DNA of 64,000 nt, taken from positions 61,226 to 125,225 of the forward strand of contig NZ_NJAG01000044.1 of the NCBI RefSeq assembly GCF_002872335.1. Reading direction: 5' to 3'. Made by a program: the position numbers and the translations under genes. Shown here one piece after another: positions 1-10,263 of this stretch; the stretch's first letter is position 1; each line of letters opens with the position of its first letter. The notes beneath the pieces are model-generated. The model did not search any database, was not told the DNA's origin, and saw nothing but the letters and a program-made list of their open reading frames with translations. Source of the DNA: Siphonobacter sp. BAB-5405. GTDB taxonomy: Bacteria > Bacteroidota > Bacteroidia > Cytophagales > Spirosomataceae.

Positions 1-1388
1 ATACCTACGGTGACCGGTACTCCATCTCGGCCAGTTTCCGGGCAGACGGTTCCTCTAACTTCGGTCCGAACAATCGCTGGGGGAATTTCCCGGGCGTATC
101 GGCGGGCTGGACCATCTCGAACGAATCCTTCGCCAAAGGAGCCATGGCCAAAGTCGTCAATCACCTGAAACTGCGGGTCGGTTACGGAGCCGTGGGTAAT
201 CAGAACTTCCCCGGTGGAGCTCCAAACCCCGCCTACGTGGGAGCGGTACAGTTTTTCTCCGGACCCGTGGGCTTTGGTACGTCCAACATGATCAACGGAA
301 TTCCGAACCCGAACCTGAAATGGGAATCGGTGAAAACGACCAACGTGGGTCTGGACATCGGCTTCCTGAACGGCCGCATCGACGCAACCATCGATGCCTA
401 TAAAAAGGTAACGTCCGACATGATTATCTTCCTGACGGGTCCGAACCTGATTGGTGTAGGGGATCAGTGGGATGACCTGAAAGCTCCGCTGGGTAATGCC
501 GGACAAATGACGAATACGGGCGTGGATCTGGGCATTACCTCAACCAACATCCGCAACGACAATTTTACCTGGAAAACCAACGCCGTACTGACGCAGTTTA
601 CCAACACTTACGACAAGGCCGCCAGTGCCGCTTCGGCCCTCGACGGAAAGGTATACTATAACAACTACCTCGTGACGCATACCACGCCCGGACGCCCTGT
701 GGGTTCCTTCTGGGGTTTGGTAACGGATGGACTGTTCCGTAACCAGTCTGATCTGGATAACAGCCTGCCGCAGTTTGGCTACAAGGTGAACCAGAACGAA
801 ACCTGGCTGGGTGACATTCGCTTTAAGGATATCAACGGCGACAAGAAAATCGACGCGGGCGATATGACTTTCATTGGTAGTCCGCTGCCCAAGTTCACCT
901 GGGGTTTGACTAACTCATTCACGTACAAGGGAATCGATCTGTCGATTTTCCTGCAGGGAAGTCAGGGAGCAAAAGCCTTCAACTTCCTTCGCTGGCAACT
1001 GGAAGGTTTGAACAGTGCCTGGTCGAATCAGATGCGTACGGTGAATGATCGCTACACGGAAAGCAACCCGAACGGTTCCTTACCTCGCTTCACGGTGACG
1101 AACAAAAACAACATCGCCATGTCGGATCGCTACGTGGAAGATGCTTCATACGCCCGGATTCAGAACATTACGCTGGGGTATCGGTTGCCGACCGCTTTCC
1201 TGAGTAAAATCAAAGTAAGCAACCTGCGGATTTACGGTTCGGTGCAAAACCTGAAAACCTTTACCCGCTATTCTGGCTACGATCCGGAAATCGGAGCCTT
1301 TAATAATAGCATCAAGCTCATGAATGTGGATATGGGCCATTATCCCAACCCCCGGACCTTTACCCTGGGAGCGAACCTGCAATTCTAA
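1..1388 (+). CDS. SusC/RagA-family TonB-linked outer membrane protein, C-terminal part
   Basis: This is the C-terminal part of a TonB-dependent glycan importer; the frame is open from the first bases of the window, so the start, signal peptide and plug lie upstream. Seen: typical SusC barrel sequence early on ([10 protein letters not shown], then [13 protein letters not shown]), a late block [14 protein letters not shown], and the closing strand [12 protein letters not shown] ending in phenylalanine, as expected of an outer-membrane barrel. SusC proteins form the barrel under a SusD lid and import oligosaccharides with TonB energy. A SusD gene follows after 23 bp and a GH5 enzyme is nearby, so the substrate is probably a beta-linked plant or microbial glycan. 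An internal ATG at 144 is not the real start. Confidence 0.95.
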   Translation, partial: TYGDRYSISASFRADGSSNFGPNNRWGNFPGVSAGWTISNESFAKGAMAKVVNHLKLRVGYGAVGNQNFPGGAPNPAYVGAVQFFSGPVGFGTSNMINGIPNPNLKWESVKTTNVGLDIGFLNGRIDATIDAYKKVTSDMIIFLTGPNLIGVGDQWDDLKAPLGNAGQMTNTGVDLGITSTNIRNDNFTWKTNAVLTQFTNTYDKAASAASALDGKVYYNNYLVTHTTPGRPVGSFWGLVTDGLFRNQSDLDNSLPQFGYKVNQNETWLGDIRFKDINGDKKIDAGDMTFIGSPLPKFTWGLTNSFTYKGIDLSIFLQGSQGAKAFNFLRWQLEGLNSAWSNQMRTVNDRYTESNPNGSLPRFTVTNKNNIAMSDRYVEDASYARIQNITLGYRLPTAFLSKIKVSNLRIYGSVQNLKTFTRYSGYDPEIGAFNNSIKLMNVDMGHYPNPRTFTLGANLQF

Positions 1389-1411
1389 GCCAATCCTTAC
1401 CTGATCAAGCA

Positions 1412-2977
1412 ATGAAGCGTACCTTTCTATACTGCGGTTTAGCGGCCTCGCTGCTGACGGCCTGCAACAAAGAATTCATCGATCGTCCTTCTTTATCGGG
1501 AACGACGACGGGCAATTACTACAACAACGCCGAAGAAGTACGGGGAGCCACGAGTACCCTCTACAGCGGTCTGCCCTGGCGGAACTACGAAAGCCGGGCT
1601 CAGGATGCCATTGGCGACGTCATGAGCGGTAACATGTTCACGTACACCGACGTGGAATACCTCAACTTCACGCTGTCTTCGGCGTCCGAACGCATTGGAG
1701 CGGCCTGGGGAGCGTTTTACAAAATCATCGGTTACTCGAACGTAATGATCAAAACGTTCGAGGAGAAAAAAGCCGCCGGTGGTGGAGCCGCCTACCTCGA
1801 TCCGGCCATTGCCGAGTGCCATTTCATTCGTGGAACGGTGTATTTCTACATTGCCCGTACCTGGGGACATGCCCCCATCATTACCGATCCGGGAGAAACG
1901 GCTCTGTCGGGAAACTTCAATATTCCCCGCTACCTGCAATCCGACGTACTCCGCTTTGCTCTGGAGGAATTGAAGCTGGCCGAAGCCGGCTTGCCCGAGT
2001 CCGATGTACCGGGCCGCCTGACCAAGTATTCGGCCAAAGGCATGCTGTCGAAACTGTACCTCTACCAGAAGGACTACGCCAATGCAAAAGCCAAGGCCGA
2101 GGAGGTGATGAATTCGGGTAAGTACAATCTGGTGAGCGATTACAACGGGATGTTCACCAAGAGCAGCATGAATAACAACGAGGAATGTCTGTTCAGCATC
2201 CAGCACCAGCTTTCGGGCGATCCCTGGGGTACGGGCAACCTGAAAAACCCTGACCGGGGTGCGGCGAACCTACGTACGGCTGAGGCTGACGCCTGGGAAA
2301 TGTACGTTCCTTCGCTGGATCTATTGAAAGAATACGAGTTTGGTGATTTACGCCGGAAGTGGTCGGTGATGGAACACGGCTGGACGAACCCGAACTGGAA
2401 ACCGCAACGCGTGAATGCTCCCAAGTATAACGCGTTCATGGCGAACGGATTTAAGTACGATACCCTGGTATCGGCGGATGAAGGCGGTAACCTGAACGCC
2501 ACCCGTTCGAATATCGCTAAATACTTCGCGGGTCCGGGCAAAAGCTTTGGTAGCGATGCCGTACTGGGTCAGAACTCCGGTAACAACGTAGTACTGCTTC
2601 GCTACGCCGACATTCTGCTCATTTACGCGGAAGCTACGCTGGCCGGAGCTGCCTCCACGACTGACGCGAAAGCTCTGGCGGCCCTGAACAAGGTACGGGC
2701 CCGGGCGGGACTGTCACCCCGAACATCGTTTACCATTGACGATATTCTGCACGAACGCCGCGTGGAATTTGCCTTCGAAGGCGATTACTGGTACGACATC
2801 CAGCGGCAGGGTTTTGCCAAGGCGAAAGCCATGATTCAGAAGCAGAACCGGGGTACGGCCACGGGAGCCAATTACATTACCACGTTTACCGAGGATAAAA
2901 TGTACCTGCCCATTCCGGCGGGCGAGATTATCCAGGACCCCGAGTTGGCCAAAGATCCCGTACCCTATTACAAATAA
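1412..2977 (+). CDS. SusD/RagB-family nutrient-binding outer membrane lipoprotein
   Basis: Surface lipoprotein that caps the SusC barrel and binds oligosaccharide. The N-terminus MKRTFLYCGLAASLLTAC is a lipoprotein signal with the lipidated cysteine at residue 18. At 521 residues it has the usual SusD length. Helical TPR-like sequence fills the first half, and the C-terminal half carries the family signatures LRYADILLIYAEA and ERRVEFAFEGDYWYDIQR. It lies 23 bp after the partial susC and 19 bp before a glycan-binding lipoprotein gene, so the three are probably co-transcribed. The exact ligand cannot be read from the sequence; the GH5 gene downstream suggests a beta-1,4-linked glucan or mannan. 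Confidence 0.95.
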   Translation: MKRTFLYCGLAASLLTACNKEFIDRPSLSGTTTGNYYNNAEEVRGATSTLYSGLPWRNYESRAQDAIGDVMSGNMFTYTDVEYLNFTLSSASERIGAAWGAFYKIIGYSNVMIKTFEEKKAAGGGAAYLDPAIAECHFIRGTVYFYIARTWGHAPIITDPGETALSGNFNIPRYLQSDVLRFALEELKLAEAGLPESDVPGRLTKYSAKGMLSKLYLYQKDYANAKAKAEEVMNSGKYNLVSDYNGMFTKSSMNNNEECLFSIQHQLSGDPWGTGNLKNPDRGAANLRTAEADAWEMYVPSLDLLKEYEFGDLRRKWSVMEHGWTNPNWKPQRVNAPKYNAFMANGFKYDTLVSADEGGNLNATRSNIAKYFAGPGKSFGSDAVLGQNSGNNVVLLRYADILLIYAEATLAGAASTTDAKALAALNKVRARAGLSPRTSFTIDDILHERRVEFAFEGDYWYDIQRQGFAKAKAMIQKQNRGTATGANYITTFTEDKMYLPIPAGEIIQDPELAKDPVPYYK

Positions 2978-2996
2978 TCTGGAAGGAACCTAAGCG

Positions 2997-4070
2997 ATGA
3001 ACATACCTACTTTTTTTACCCGGGCGACTTTGCCCCTACTGATGCTGGGAGCGGGCTTCGTACTGAATGCCTGCACCGAAGATACCGATGGAAGACCGCA
3101 GATCAAACCCGGTAACCCCGTAGCTTCCGCCATTACCCCTGACTCCGCCTCGGGCGGTTCAGTAGTGACGCTAAAAGGAACCGGACTGGGTGATATGCGG
3201 GCGATTGTATTCGAAAAGCAAAGTGTAGCGGCGGGTTTTCAGCCGACGCTGAATACAGAAAATGCTCTCATTTTCCGCGTACCCGATGAAGCGGCGGGTG
3301 GGGTACAGAATATTACGTTTACGAACAGCGAAGGCCGAACCGTATCCGTACCCTTCCGCGTGCTGGCGTACCCGACGATTACGGACGTTTCCAATTATAA
3401 TTTCACCAAAGGATCGACGGTAACGCTGACGGGGAATAACCTCGAAGACGTCACGGCAGTGAAACTTTCGGGTACCTCGACCGTAGCTAAAATCGTATCC
3501 AAAGAGAAGAAGAAACTCGTGCTCGAAATGCCCACGACAACCGTGGGCCGGGCCACGCTGGATATTACCAATACCACGGGCCTGATGAAGACCACTCAGG
3601 AATTTGTCAACGTGGAGCAGGCGTATCCGATTTTCCTTGATGCGTACGCGACGGGGGTAACCGATGCCTCCTGGGGGGATGCGGCAGCGATCAGTACGAA
3701 AGAATTCAAGTCGGGAACGGCCTCGGTGGGTAAAAACTTCCAGAAGGGCAACTGGCACCTGATCGGGTTTTCGATGCCGGGACTGGCGTACTCGTCTGCG
3801 TACACCTACGTTTCGGGTTGGATCAAGGGAGCTTCCGCCGACTACACGCTGTACCTGACGACGGATGCCGCCTCCGTAGGTTTTGGGGAATACATCGAGA
3901 AAAACAAGATCGACGTGAAAGCCAACACCTGGACGTACTTCAAAATCAAACTATCGGATATGGACTTCTGGTCGGCGGGTAAAACGCTCAAGCAGATTGG
4001 CTTCCGGATCAAAGGCCCCGATAAGCAGGACGAGACGTTCTATTTCGATGATCTGATTCTGGTTAAGTAA
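2997..4070 (+). CDS. IPT/TIG-domain surface glycan-binding lipoprotein (SGBP/SusE-position)
   Basis: Predicted cell-surface lipoprotein of 357 residues occupying the SusE/F position of a utilisation locus. Seen: a signal ending LNAC (lipid cysteine near residue 26), two immunoglobulin-like IPT/TIG repeats (about residues 40-120, with SGGSVVTLKGTGLGD, and 125-205, with KGSTVTLTGNNLED), then a C-terminal beta-rich domain of about 150 residues ending FYFDDLILVK. This order matches SGBP-B proteins of xyloglucan and mixed-linkage glucan loci, where the C-terminal domain holds the aromatic binding platform. Binding specificity is inference. The gene sits 19 bp after susD and 68 bp before the GH5 gene. 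Confidence 0.85.
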   Translation: MNIPTFFTRATLPLLMLGAGFVLNACTEDTDGRPQIKPGNPVASAITPDSASGGSVVTLKGTGLGDMRAIVFEKQSVAAGFQPTLNTENALIFRVPDEAAGGVQNITFTNSEGRTVSVPFRVLAYPTITDVSNYNFTKGSTVTLTGNNLEDVTAVKLSGTSTVAKIVSKEKKKLVLEMPTTTVGRATLDITNTTGLMKTTQEFVNVEQAYPIFLDAYATGVTDASWGDAAAISTKEFKSGTASVGKNFQKGNWHLIGFSMPGLAYSSAYTYVSGWIKGASADYTLYLTTDAASVGFGEYIEKNKIDVKANTWTYFKIKLSDMDFWSAGKTLKQIGFRIKGPDKQDETFYFDDLILVK

Positions 4071-4138
4071 GGTTTCTTCCCATTTGCCCTCCTGCTGCTT
4101 TTCCTGAAAAGTGAGCATGAGGGTTTATTTTGTAACGT

Positions 4139-5125
4139 ATGCACGTATTCAATCGTATTGGTCTGGCCGGCATGCTTTGGCTTGGATTAAGCAGTTCTCT
4201 ATTTAGTCAAACCCCCGTGCAAAAGCACGGAGCCCTTCGGGTGGTAGGTAATCAGATTGTCGATAAAAATGGCCAGCCGCCCCAATTGCGGGGAATTAGT
4301 TTTTCCTGGAGTGTCTGGGGGGGAAGGAAGTACTACACGACGGACGTCGTAGATCATTTATGTAAGGATTTTCAAACCACCCTGTTGCGGGCTTCCATGG
4401 CGGTACAACCCGATTCGGGCTATTTGCAACAGCCGGAAGCACAAATGGCCCTGATTACCCGCGTCGTGGATCAGGCGATCAAAAATGGGGTGTATATATT
4501 GATTGACTGGCACGACCATAACGCCGAACAGCATGTGCAGGAATCCAAGGCTTTCTTTCGGGCGATGGCTCAGCGGTACGCGGGGAATCCACAGGTGATC
4601 TATGAAATCTGGAATGAACCGGAGCGACAGACCTGGCCAGTAATCAAGGCCTACTCGGAGGAAGTGATTCGGGAAATCCGTACCTACGATCCAAAGAACC
4701 TGATCATCGTAGGTAGCCCCCACTGGGATCAGGACGTGGATGTGGCCGCGGCTGACCCGATCAAAGGCCAAACGAATCTGGCGTATTCCTTCCACTTTTA
4801 CGCCAGCGAACCGTACCACCAGGATGGCTTGCGGGCTAAGGCGGAAAAGGCGATGAAGCAGGGCCTTGCTCTAATGGTAACGGAGTGGGGCGTCGGCGAG
4901 GCTTCGGGTGATGGGAAGTTTGACCGTGAGCAAAACCGAATCTGGCTCAACTGGATGGAAAAGCACCGACTAAGCTGGGTAAACTGGAATATCACCGACA
5001 AGAAAGAAACCACGGCCATTCTGCAACCCGGTGCCCCAGCGAATGGAAAATGGACCAAGGAACACCTGACACCAGCGGGAATGTACATTCGGGAGCAGTT
5101 GCATCAGTTACAGAAGAGTCGTTAA
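4139..5125 (+). CDS. Glycoside hydrolase family 5, endoglucanase-type
   Basis: Secreted retaining endo-glycosidase, probably a cellulase-like GH5 (subfamily 2-like). The 328-residue product starts with a signal peptide (cleavage near SLFSQ). Seen: LRGISFSW near residue 50, DWHDHNA, the acid/base glutamate in IYEIWNEPE (E160) and the nucleophile in VTEWG (E249), plus WVNWNITDKKE near the end. These are the classic GH5 clan GH-A motifs, so it should be active. It ends the first SusCD operon and presumably trims beta-1,4-glucan or a related polymer at the surface or in the periplasm. It has no carbohydrate-binding module. Whether glucan or mannan is the true substrate cannot be decided from sequence alone. 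Confidence 0.92.
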   Translation: MHVFNRIGLAGMLWLGLSSSLFSQTPVQKHGALRVVGNQIVDKNGQPPQLRGISFSWSVWGGRKYYTTDVVDHLCKDFQTTLLRASMAVQPDSGYLQQPEAQMALITRVVDQAIKNGVYILIDWHDHNAEQHVQESKAFFRAMAQRYAGNPQVIYEIWNEPERQTWPVIKAYSEEVIREIRTYDPKNLIIVGSPHWDQDVDVAAADPIKGQTNLAYSFHFYASEPYHQDGLRAKAEKAMKQGLALMVTEWGVGEASGDGKFDREQNRIWLNWMEKHRLSWVNWNITDKKETTAILQPGAPANGKWTKEHLTPAGMYIREQLHQLQKSR

Positions 5126-5228
5126 AGGTTATACCAATAGATAATTCCGTTCGCATATACGTAACTGGCAGGACTTCTCCTATGAAGGTAGGTTCCGGCC
5201 AGTTATGTAGGTTTATAGCCGTAGGCGT

Positions 5229-5507
5229 TCACCAGCCTCTGGTAAGTTTTCGCCAGAATCTCTGCTGCCAGCTTACATTTTCTTCCCGACGAAGCCAGCA
5301 ATCCAAACCTTGCCTAATTAGTAATTCATAACCGGCTTCCGTCAGGCTATAGAGCTGGTTACCGTGTTTTTCCAGAAAACCTTCCTTCCAGAAAATGTTG
5401 AAAGCCCGTTTTCGCAACGAAGAATCCTGGGAGGTTTGCTTCGTATACGTTTTAACCCGGAGTTCTTCGATGATCGCTTGCATTTCATGGAGGAGGGCAG
5501 GAGTCAT
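5229..5507 (-). CDS. Small hypothetical protein, possibly winged-helix
   Basis: A 92-residue frame convergent with the GH5 gene. Its composition looks like a real globular protein rather than a shadow: an alpha-helical N-terminus (LLHEMQAIIEELRVKTY), then FNIFWKEGFLEKHGNQLYSL and TEAGYELLIRQG. That pattern resembles the helix plus beta-wing of small winged-helix proteins, which is inference only. No family was recognised. No strong competing frame exists on the other strand. Function unknown. Confidence 0.5.
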   Translation of the reverse strand: MTPALLHEMQAIIEELRVKTYTKQTSQDSSLRKRAFNIFWKEGFLEKHGNQLYSLTEAGYELLIRQGLDCWLRREENVSWQQRFWRKLTRGW

Positions 5508-6065
5508 GGATCAGGAAGAGGGCCGTAGTCGAATGAACGAAAGATTGAAAACCGGTGATCCACAAAAGTATAACCTTTACGTAAGAATCCGAAGCCCGAC
5601 GGCAGGCTGGCTGACGAGTATCAAAAATCAAGAAAAGTGAGGAAATGCAGGAAAAATCAAAAAAAAATTGCAGACGCTAATGAAAGAGTTGCCAATGAGT
5701 AATTCGAAACGCAGCTCTGTTTCAAATATGGGATTTTTAGTAGATGTAATTTTAACTATTCGCTTTTTATTGGAATTTAGTACTCACTTCAAACATGTTT
5801 TAAGTAGAATTGGCCTGCAAGCAAACCGGCTATTTTTATTGTAGTTAACTATTCACTTTTTTAACAACATTTCATAAATACTTATCATATCAAAAGAATA
5901 TTTTAAAAACTCGTTTTAACTGATTAATAATATTTCTAAAAAAATGGTTTACATAGTTGCCTGATAAAAAAAAATCCTATTTCTTTGAAATGAATTAACC
6001 GATAGTTAGTGCCCGCCAAAGAATGCTGAACCTAGAATAATTTAAGTTTTACCCAAATTTCAACT

Positions 6066-6096
6066 GTTTTAGTATTAGCATACCTGTCTAATTTTG
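6066..6096 (+). promoter_or_regulatory. Candidate Bacteroidota-type promoter
   Basis: GTTT, 19 nt, then TAATTTTG (6089-6096), which fits the -7 consensus TAnnTTTG of the Bacteroidota primary sigma factor; the -33 box is only a partial match to TTTG. It points toward the wzc-type gene but is about 660 nt upstream, so a long leader would be implied. Confidence 0.3.
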
Positions 6097-6148
6097 CCAA
6101 TCCAGGGTTTGTTAACAGATAAAGGGTAAAATCAGCAAAGCTGCATGA

Positions 6149-6472
6149 TTAGCAATTTATCCTGTCGGTCTTATTTCCTGAAAGCTTCTGTTCCCGCCAA
6201 AATGCAACTTTCAGATTACTTGTCCCCAAAACATAAGCCTGACTCTTCGGATTATAGCGGACCACTCCGTTTGCCGTAATTCTTCCATTGCCTGAGTCTT
6301 GCATCAAGAAAACAAAAACATATACGAAAGTGCCCTCTGTTCCTATATGTTGACTTTTTCGTTGGATTTTATCATTTCCAAGGTATGTATCTGACCTAAT
6401 CCCCCGGTCTGTACTGCTTTGCAAAAGATATTCCAAACGAATCAATGATGCTGTGTATATACAAGCACTCAT
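6149..6472 (-). CDS. Doubtful small open frame or gene relic
   Basis: A 107-residue frame with no recognised family. The middle (GNGRITANGVVRYNPKSQAY) has plausible beta-strand character, but the N-terminus has no signal or clear domain, and the frame lies alone in a low-coding region. It may be a remnant or chance; no operon partner supports it. Confidence 0.2.
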   Translation of the reverse strand: MSACIYTASLIRLEYLLQSSTDRGIRSDTYLGNDKIQRKSQHIGTEGTFVYVFVFLMQDSGNGRITANGVVRYNPKSQAYVLGTSNLKVAFWREQKLSGNKTDRINC

Positions 6473-6758
6473 TCTCTCGTAAAATCATATCCCAACGGTA
6501 GATTGGTTTAGCCTAAGCTAGCTGATTTAGCCAGTTCTGTGCCGTCACTCCAGAGCCGGTTTACCCCAGTGTGTCCTTACGTACCCTTCCGCCTCGGGTG
6601 CTTCCGGTAATCTCATTTCAACTCGTTGTTTTCCAAGCAGCTGCCGCTACGGTTGTGTATGTTCAAAAGTAGCCTTTTCATGTACTCTGACGAGTAGATG
6701 ACGCGAGGCTCATGTATACCGTGTGCGATCAGATGTTTTACTCGCAACCCCTACAAAA

Positions 6759-9056
6759 ATGAGTAACTATTACTTAGAAGATAATTCGCTGGTAATTGAA
6801 CCGGATCAGTCCAACCTGAAGGCGAACCTAACGAAGTACCTCCGGAACTGGCCCTGGTTTATCCTGTCGGTCATGCTGGCTTTGGTAGTAGCTTACATTT
6901 ATTTACTTTATCAGCAACCCGTGTACCGGGCCAAGGCCAGTATGCTCGTAAAAGATGAGCAGAAAGGGGCAACTTCCAGTGAATTGATGAAAGAGTTTGA
7001 CATTTTCGGACAGCAAAAGCTGGTCGATAATGAGATAGAAATATTGAAATCGTACATGCTAATGGATAAAGTCGTAGGTGATTTACGTCTCGATGTACGC
7101 TATTTTTTGGATTCGAACTTTGGCAAACGTGAAATATACGGAAACGAGCCTGTACAGGTAATAGTTGAACAGGCTTATCCCGAATTATACCATAAAGTAT
7201 TGACTCTCAACTTTCCGGATGCTGACCATGTCCGGATTGATGAGGTAAATTATCCCGTAAACAAGAGTGTCTGGACGCCCTATGGCCGTTTACGCATCAA
7301 CAGTGCCGCACCCCTGACCACGGGTACGGCTCCGCTGCTGGTACAGGTAGTACACCGCGATGAAATGGTAGAAGCTTACCTGGGCAGCCTGTCCGTGGAG
7401 ACGAAAAGCAAGCAATCTACCGTGATTGAATTAACCCTGGACGATGCCGTACCAGCGAAGGCCAAGGCGATTCTCAACAGCATGATGGAGCACTACAATG
7501 CCGCCGCCATTGAAGATAAAAACAAAACGGCTGCCAATACCCTGCGATTCCTGGACGAACGCCTGCAACTGGTTTCGGGCGAGCTTCAAACGGTGGAAAA
7601 AGACGTAGAGGTGTACAAAACCCGCAACAGCATTACAGACCTCAGTACCGAAGCAGAAAATTTCCTGCAACGCGTAGGAAGCAACGACGCCCAGCTGAAT
7701 CAGGTTAATATCCAGCTCGGTACCGTCAAGGATATTGAACGGTATATTAACTCCCGTTCACAGGATCGTGAAGTGGCTCCGTCCACCCTGGGTTTAAGTG
7801 ATCCGGTACTATTGGCCCTGATCTCGCAGGTAAGCGACATGGAATTTAAACGCGAAAGCCTGTTACAAACTTCTTCGCCTCTGAACCCCAATCTGCAAAT
7901 CCTTGAAAGTCAGATTCGAAATACCAAGGCCAACATTCGCGACAACGTACAAACGGCCAAGACCATGCTCGAAACCTCCCAGCAGCAATTGCTGGTAGCC
8001 AATCGGAAAATGGAACGGGTGATTCGGAGTATTCCCAAGAAAGAACGCCTTTTACTGGACATTTCCCGGCAACAAGCCATTAAAAATAACCTTTATTCCT
8101 TTTTATTACAGAAGCGGGAAGAAACGGCAGTTTCGTATGCCTCTACCATCGCCGATAGCCGGATTGTGGATACGGCCCGTAGTGGCAAGTTTCCTATCAA
8201 ACCCGTGGGCAGAACCATTTACCTGCTTTTCGCAGTCGTAGGCTTGCTGATTCCCATGGGCGTAATCACGGCGAAAGATTCGCTCAACAATCGGGTTACG
8301 CGTCGGCTGGACATCGAAACGATTACGCAGGCTCCCATTTTGGGAGAAGTGATGAAGAGCAAGGAGGCTGACAAACTGGTCATGGGCGATCGGTCGGTGA
8401 TTGCTGAGCAAATCCGCACGATCCGCACGAACCTTCAGTTTGTAAAACCTAATACGGAAAGTCAGGTACTGCTCTTTACTTCAAGCATTGGGGGAGAAGG
8501 GAAAACATTCCTTTCACTCAATTTAGGGGCTAGCCTCGCCCTGGTCGATTGCCCAACGGTTATTCTGGAAATGGACCTTCGGAAGCCCCAATTGCGTAAA
8601 ACCCTGGGAATGAGTAGTAAAGTCGGAATCAGCAACTACCTGATTGGCGATGCCACGCTGGACGAAGCCCTTCACCCGATTCCTGGCTACGACAACTACT
8701 ATATCATGCCGAGTGGTCCGGTACCACCCAATCCCTCCGAATTACTCAGCCGGAAACGTCTGGAGCAACTGTTCTCTGAACTGCGGCAACGCTTTACGCA
8801 CGTACTGGTTGACTCACCGCCGATTGGGCTGGTTTCGGATGCCCAACTGATTGCTCCTTTTGCCGATTCGACGCTCTACATGGTTCGCCACGATGTGACG
8901 CCCAAGAATTACCTGAAGATGGTGGACACGCTGTACAAAGAACAACGGTTTCATAACCTCAACATTATTCTGAATGGCGTAGGGCAGAGCAAGAACGATT
9001 CCTACTATTATAATTACAGCTACGGTTATTACGGCGAAGATCCCGAAAAGGCCTAA
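6759..9056 (+). CDS. Wzc-type polysaccharide co-polymerase / tyrosine autokinase
   Basis: Inner-membrane protein controlling chain length and export of surface polysaccharide. ATG at 6759 is preferred over the in-frame GTG at 6723 because it starts the conserved Wzz region directly. Seen: TM1 about residues 30-50, a long periplasmic coiled-coil part with the chain YRAKASMLVKDEQKG after TM1, TM2 about 486-506, then a cytoplasmic BY-kinase domain with Walker A SSIGGEGKTF (near 580), Walker A' EMDLRKPQLRK (near 605) and Walker B HVLVDSPPIG (near 680). The tail SYYYNYSYGYYGEDPEKA is the tyrosine cluster that is autophosphorylated. At 765 residues it is full length. It opens the locus; no wza-like exporter gene is next to it. 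Confidence 0.95.
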   Translation: MSNYYLEDNSLVIEPDQSNLKANLTKYLRNWPWFILSVMLALVVAYIYLLYQQPVYRAKASMLVKDEQKGATSSELMKEFDIFGQQKLVDNEIEILKSYMLMDKVVGDLRLDVRYFLDSNFGKREIYGNEPVQVIVEQAYPELYHKVLTLNFPDADHVRIDEVNYPVNKSVWTPYGRLRINSAAPLTTGTAPLLVQVVHRDEMVEAYLGSLSVETKSKQSTVIELTLDDAVPAKAKAILNSMMEHYNAAAIEDKNKTAANTLRFLDERLQLVSGELQTVEKDVEVYKTRNSITDLSTEAENFLQRVGSNDAQLNQVNIQLGTVKDIERYINSRSQDREVAPSTLGLSDPVLLALISQVSDMEFKRESLLQTSSPLNPNLQILESQIRNTKANIRDNVQTAKTMLETSQQQLLVANRKMERVIRSIPKKERLLLDISRQQAIKNNLYSFLLQKREETAVSYASTIADSRIVDTARSGKFPIKPVGRTIYLLFAVVGLLIPMGVITAKDSLNNRVTRRLDIETITQAPILGEVMKSKEADKLVMGDRSVIAEQIRTIRTNLQFVKPNTESQVLLFTSSIGGEGKTFLSLNLGASLALVDCPTVILEMDLRKPQLRKTLGMSSKVGISNYLIGDATLDEALHPIPGYDNYYIMPSGPVPPNPSELLSRKRLEQLFSELRQRFTHVLVDSPPIGLVSDAQLIAPFADSTLYMVRHDVTPKNYLKMVDTLYKEQRFHNLNIILNGVGQSKNDSYYYNYSYGYYGEDPEKA

Positions 9057-9487
9057 CAGCTGGGAGCGTATCAATCCTACCGTGAGTACGAACCACCGCT
9101 ACGGCAGTATTCATGAAAATTTTAATGCAAACAGGTAAAATAAATGGTTGGGTGAATCAAGTATACCGTTGAATCGAAAGACCAGACGGTATACTTAACC
9201 GGTACCACGGGCATTGTTAGAACGTGGTTGACAAGGCGAAAAACAGAGATGCATTTTAAACGTATATTATTGAACGTTATTTTTTCGCAGAGCCCTCTCG
9301 AAGGATAACGAATGAAAGGTGGGGAAGCCCTGACCAGTAACCTACGTGTACTGACTTACCGCCAGAAGTTAGTCAATTAACGTGTGCAAAACTTGCTTTA
9401 TGATTAGCCCTATCCCACGTCGGGACAGGTGGTGATGTTATTGAAGTCATATCATCCGAATGTTAATCGAAACAGGATAACCACACC
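9057..9487. other. 430-bp gap in the polysaccharide locus with an inverted repeat
   Basis: No coding frame of note between the kinase and the sugar-transferase gene. It contains an 11-bp perfect inverted repeat, AAGTATACCGT at 9159-9169 and its complement at 9186-9196, with a 16-nt loop. There is no T-run after it, so it is not a typical terminator; it may be an attenuating or stabilising hairpin 100 nt after the kinase stop. Confidence 0.45.
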
Positions 9488-10147
9488 ATGGAAATTACGG
9501 AAGATGTTTTGCGAATCACCTATTCACAAACCACGGAACCATCCAAGAAAGTAAGAAAACCCATCGCTGGTAAGCGAGTTTTTGATGTATGTATGGCCAG
9601 TTTAGTCACCGTACTGGTGCTATTCTGGATGATCCCCCTGATCGGCGTTTTGATCAAGCTAAGTTCACCTGGACCCATATTCTTCGTACAGTGGCGTACG
9701 GGGCGGCGGGGAAAACCCTTTCGCTGCTTCAAGTTTCGTACGATGAAATACGTAAAGGATTCCAGTTTTAAGCAGGCGACTCGGAATGATCCCCGTATTA
9801 CGCCCATTGGACAGTTTCTCCGGAAAACAAATCTGGACGAAATGCCTCAGTTTCTGAATGTCATACTGGGCGATATGAGTATTGTGGGACCCCGGCCGCA
9901 TGCCCTCGAACACGACGCGGAGTACTGGACGATTGTACCCAATTTCAGTCATCGATACCTGGTAAGGCCGGGTATTACGGGGCTGGCTCAGACCCGGGGC
10001 CTACGTGGAGAAGTAGGATTGCGGGAAATGAAAAACCGCCTGAGAATGGATCAGTGGTACATCAGGAAACGCTCTACCGTTCTGGACGTCAAGATTTGCT
10101 GGTGGACCGTCGAAAAAATGATCAAGGGAGATAAAAAAGCGTGGTAA
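9488..10147 (+). CDS. Initiating sugar transferase (monotopic phosphoglycosyltransferase)
   Basis: Transfers a sugar-1-phosphate from a nucleotide sugar to undecaprenyl phosphate, the first committed step of repeat-unit assembly. The 219-residue product has one hydrophobic re-entrant helix (about residues 33-55), then the bacterial sugar transferase core: FFVQWRTGRRGKPFRCFKFRTM, the catalytic Asp-Glu pair in NLDEMPQF (near residue 116), GDMSIVGPRPH and RPGITGLAQ. It is the short form without the extra N-terminal membrane domain of WcaJ. Whether the first sugar is glucose, galactose or an amino sugar cannot be told. It begins the main run of synthesis genes after a 430-bp gap. Confidence 0.93.
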   Translation: MEITEDVLRITYSQTTEPSKKVRKPIAGKRVFDVCMASLVTVLVLFWMIPLIGVLIKLSSPGPIFFVQWRTGRRGKPFRCFKFRTMKYVKDSSFKQATRNDPRITPIGQFLRKTNLDEMPQFLNVILGDMSIVGPRPHALEHDAEYWTIVPNFSHRYLVRPGITGLAQTRGLRGEVGLREMKNRLRMDQWYIRKRSTVLDVKICWWTVEKMIKGDKKAW

Positions 10148-10263
10148 TACGTCCTGCTGCTCGATGATTACGCAGGTTTGGAATCGTTGAAACCTGAAAC
10201 TTGTAGCTGGTACACCCACCAGCAGAAACCCACTCAACATTGTCTACAATTTAAACCTTCTGA

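Larger units (their letters stand above)
5641..6758. other. AT-rich boundary region between the utilisation locus and the polysaccharide locus
   Basis: About 1.1 kb with no convincing gene. The first 500 bases are strongly AT-rich and full of stops in all frames; the right part (6540-6720) has ordinary composition but still no open frame with coding character. It holds one promoter-like site and one weak minus-strand frame, listed separately. It separates the GH5 operon from the wzc-type gene, so the promoter of the polysaccharide locus should lie here. Confidence 0.6.
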
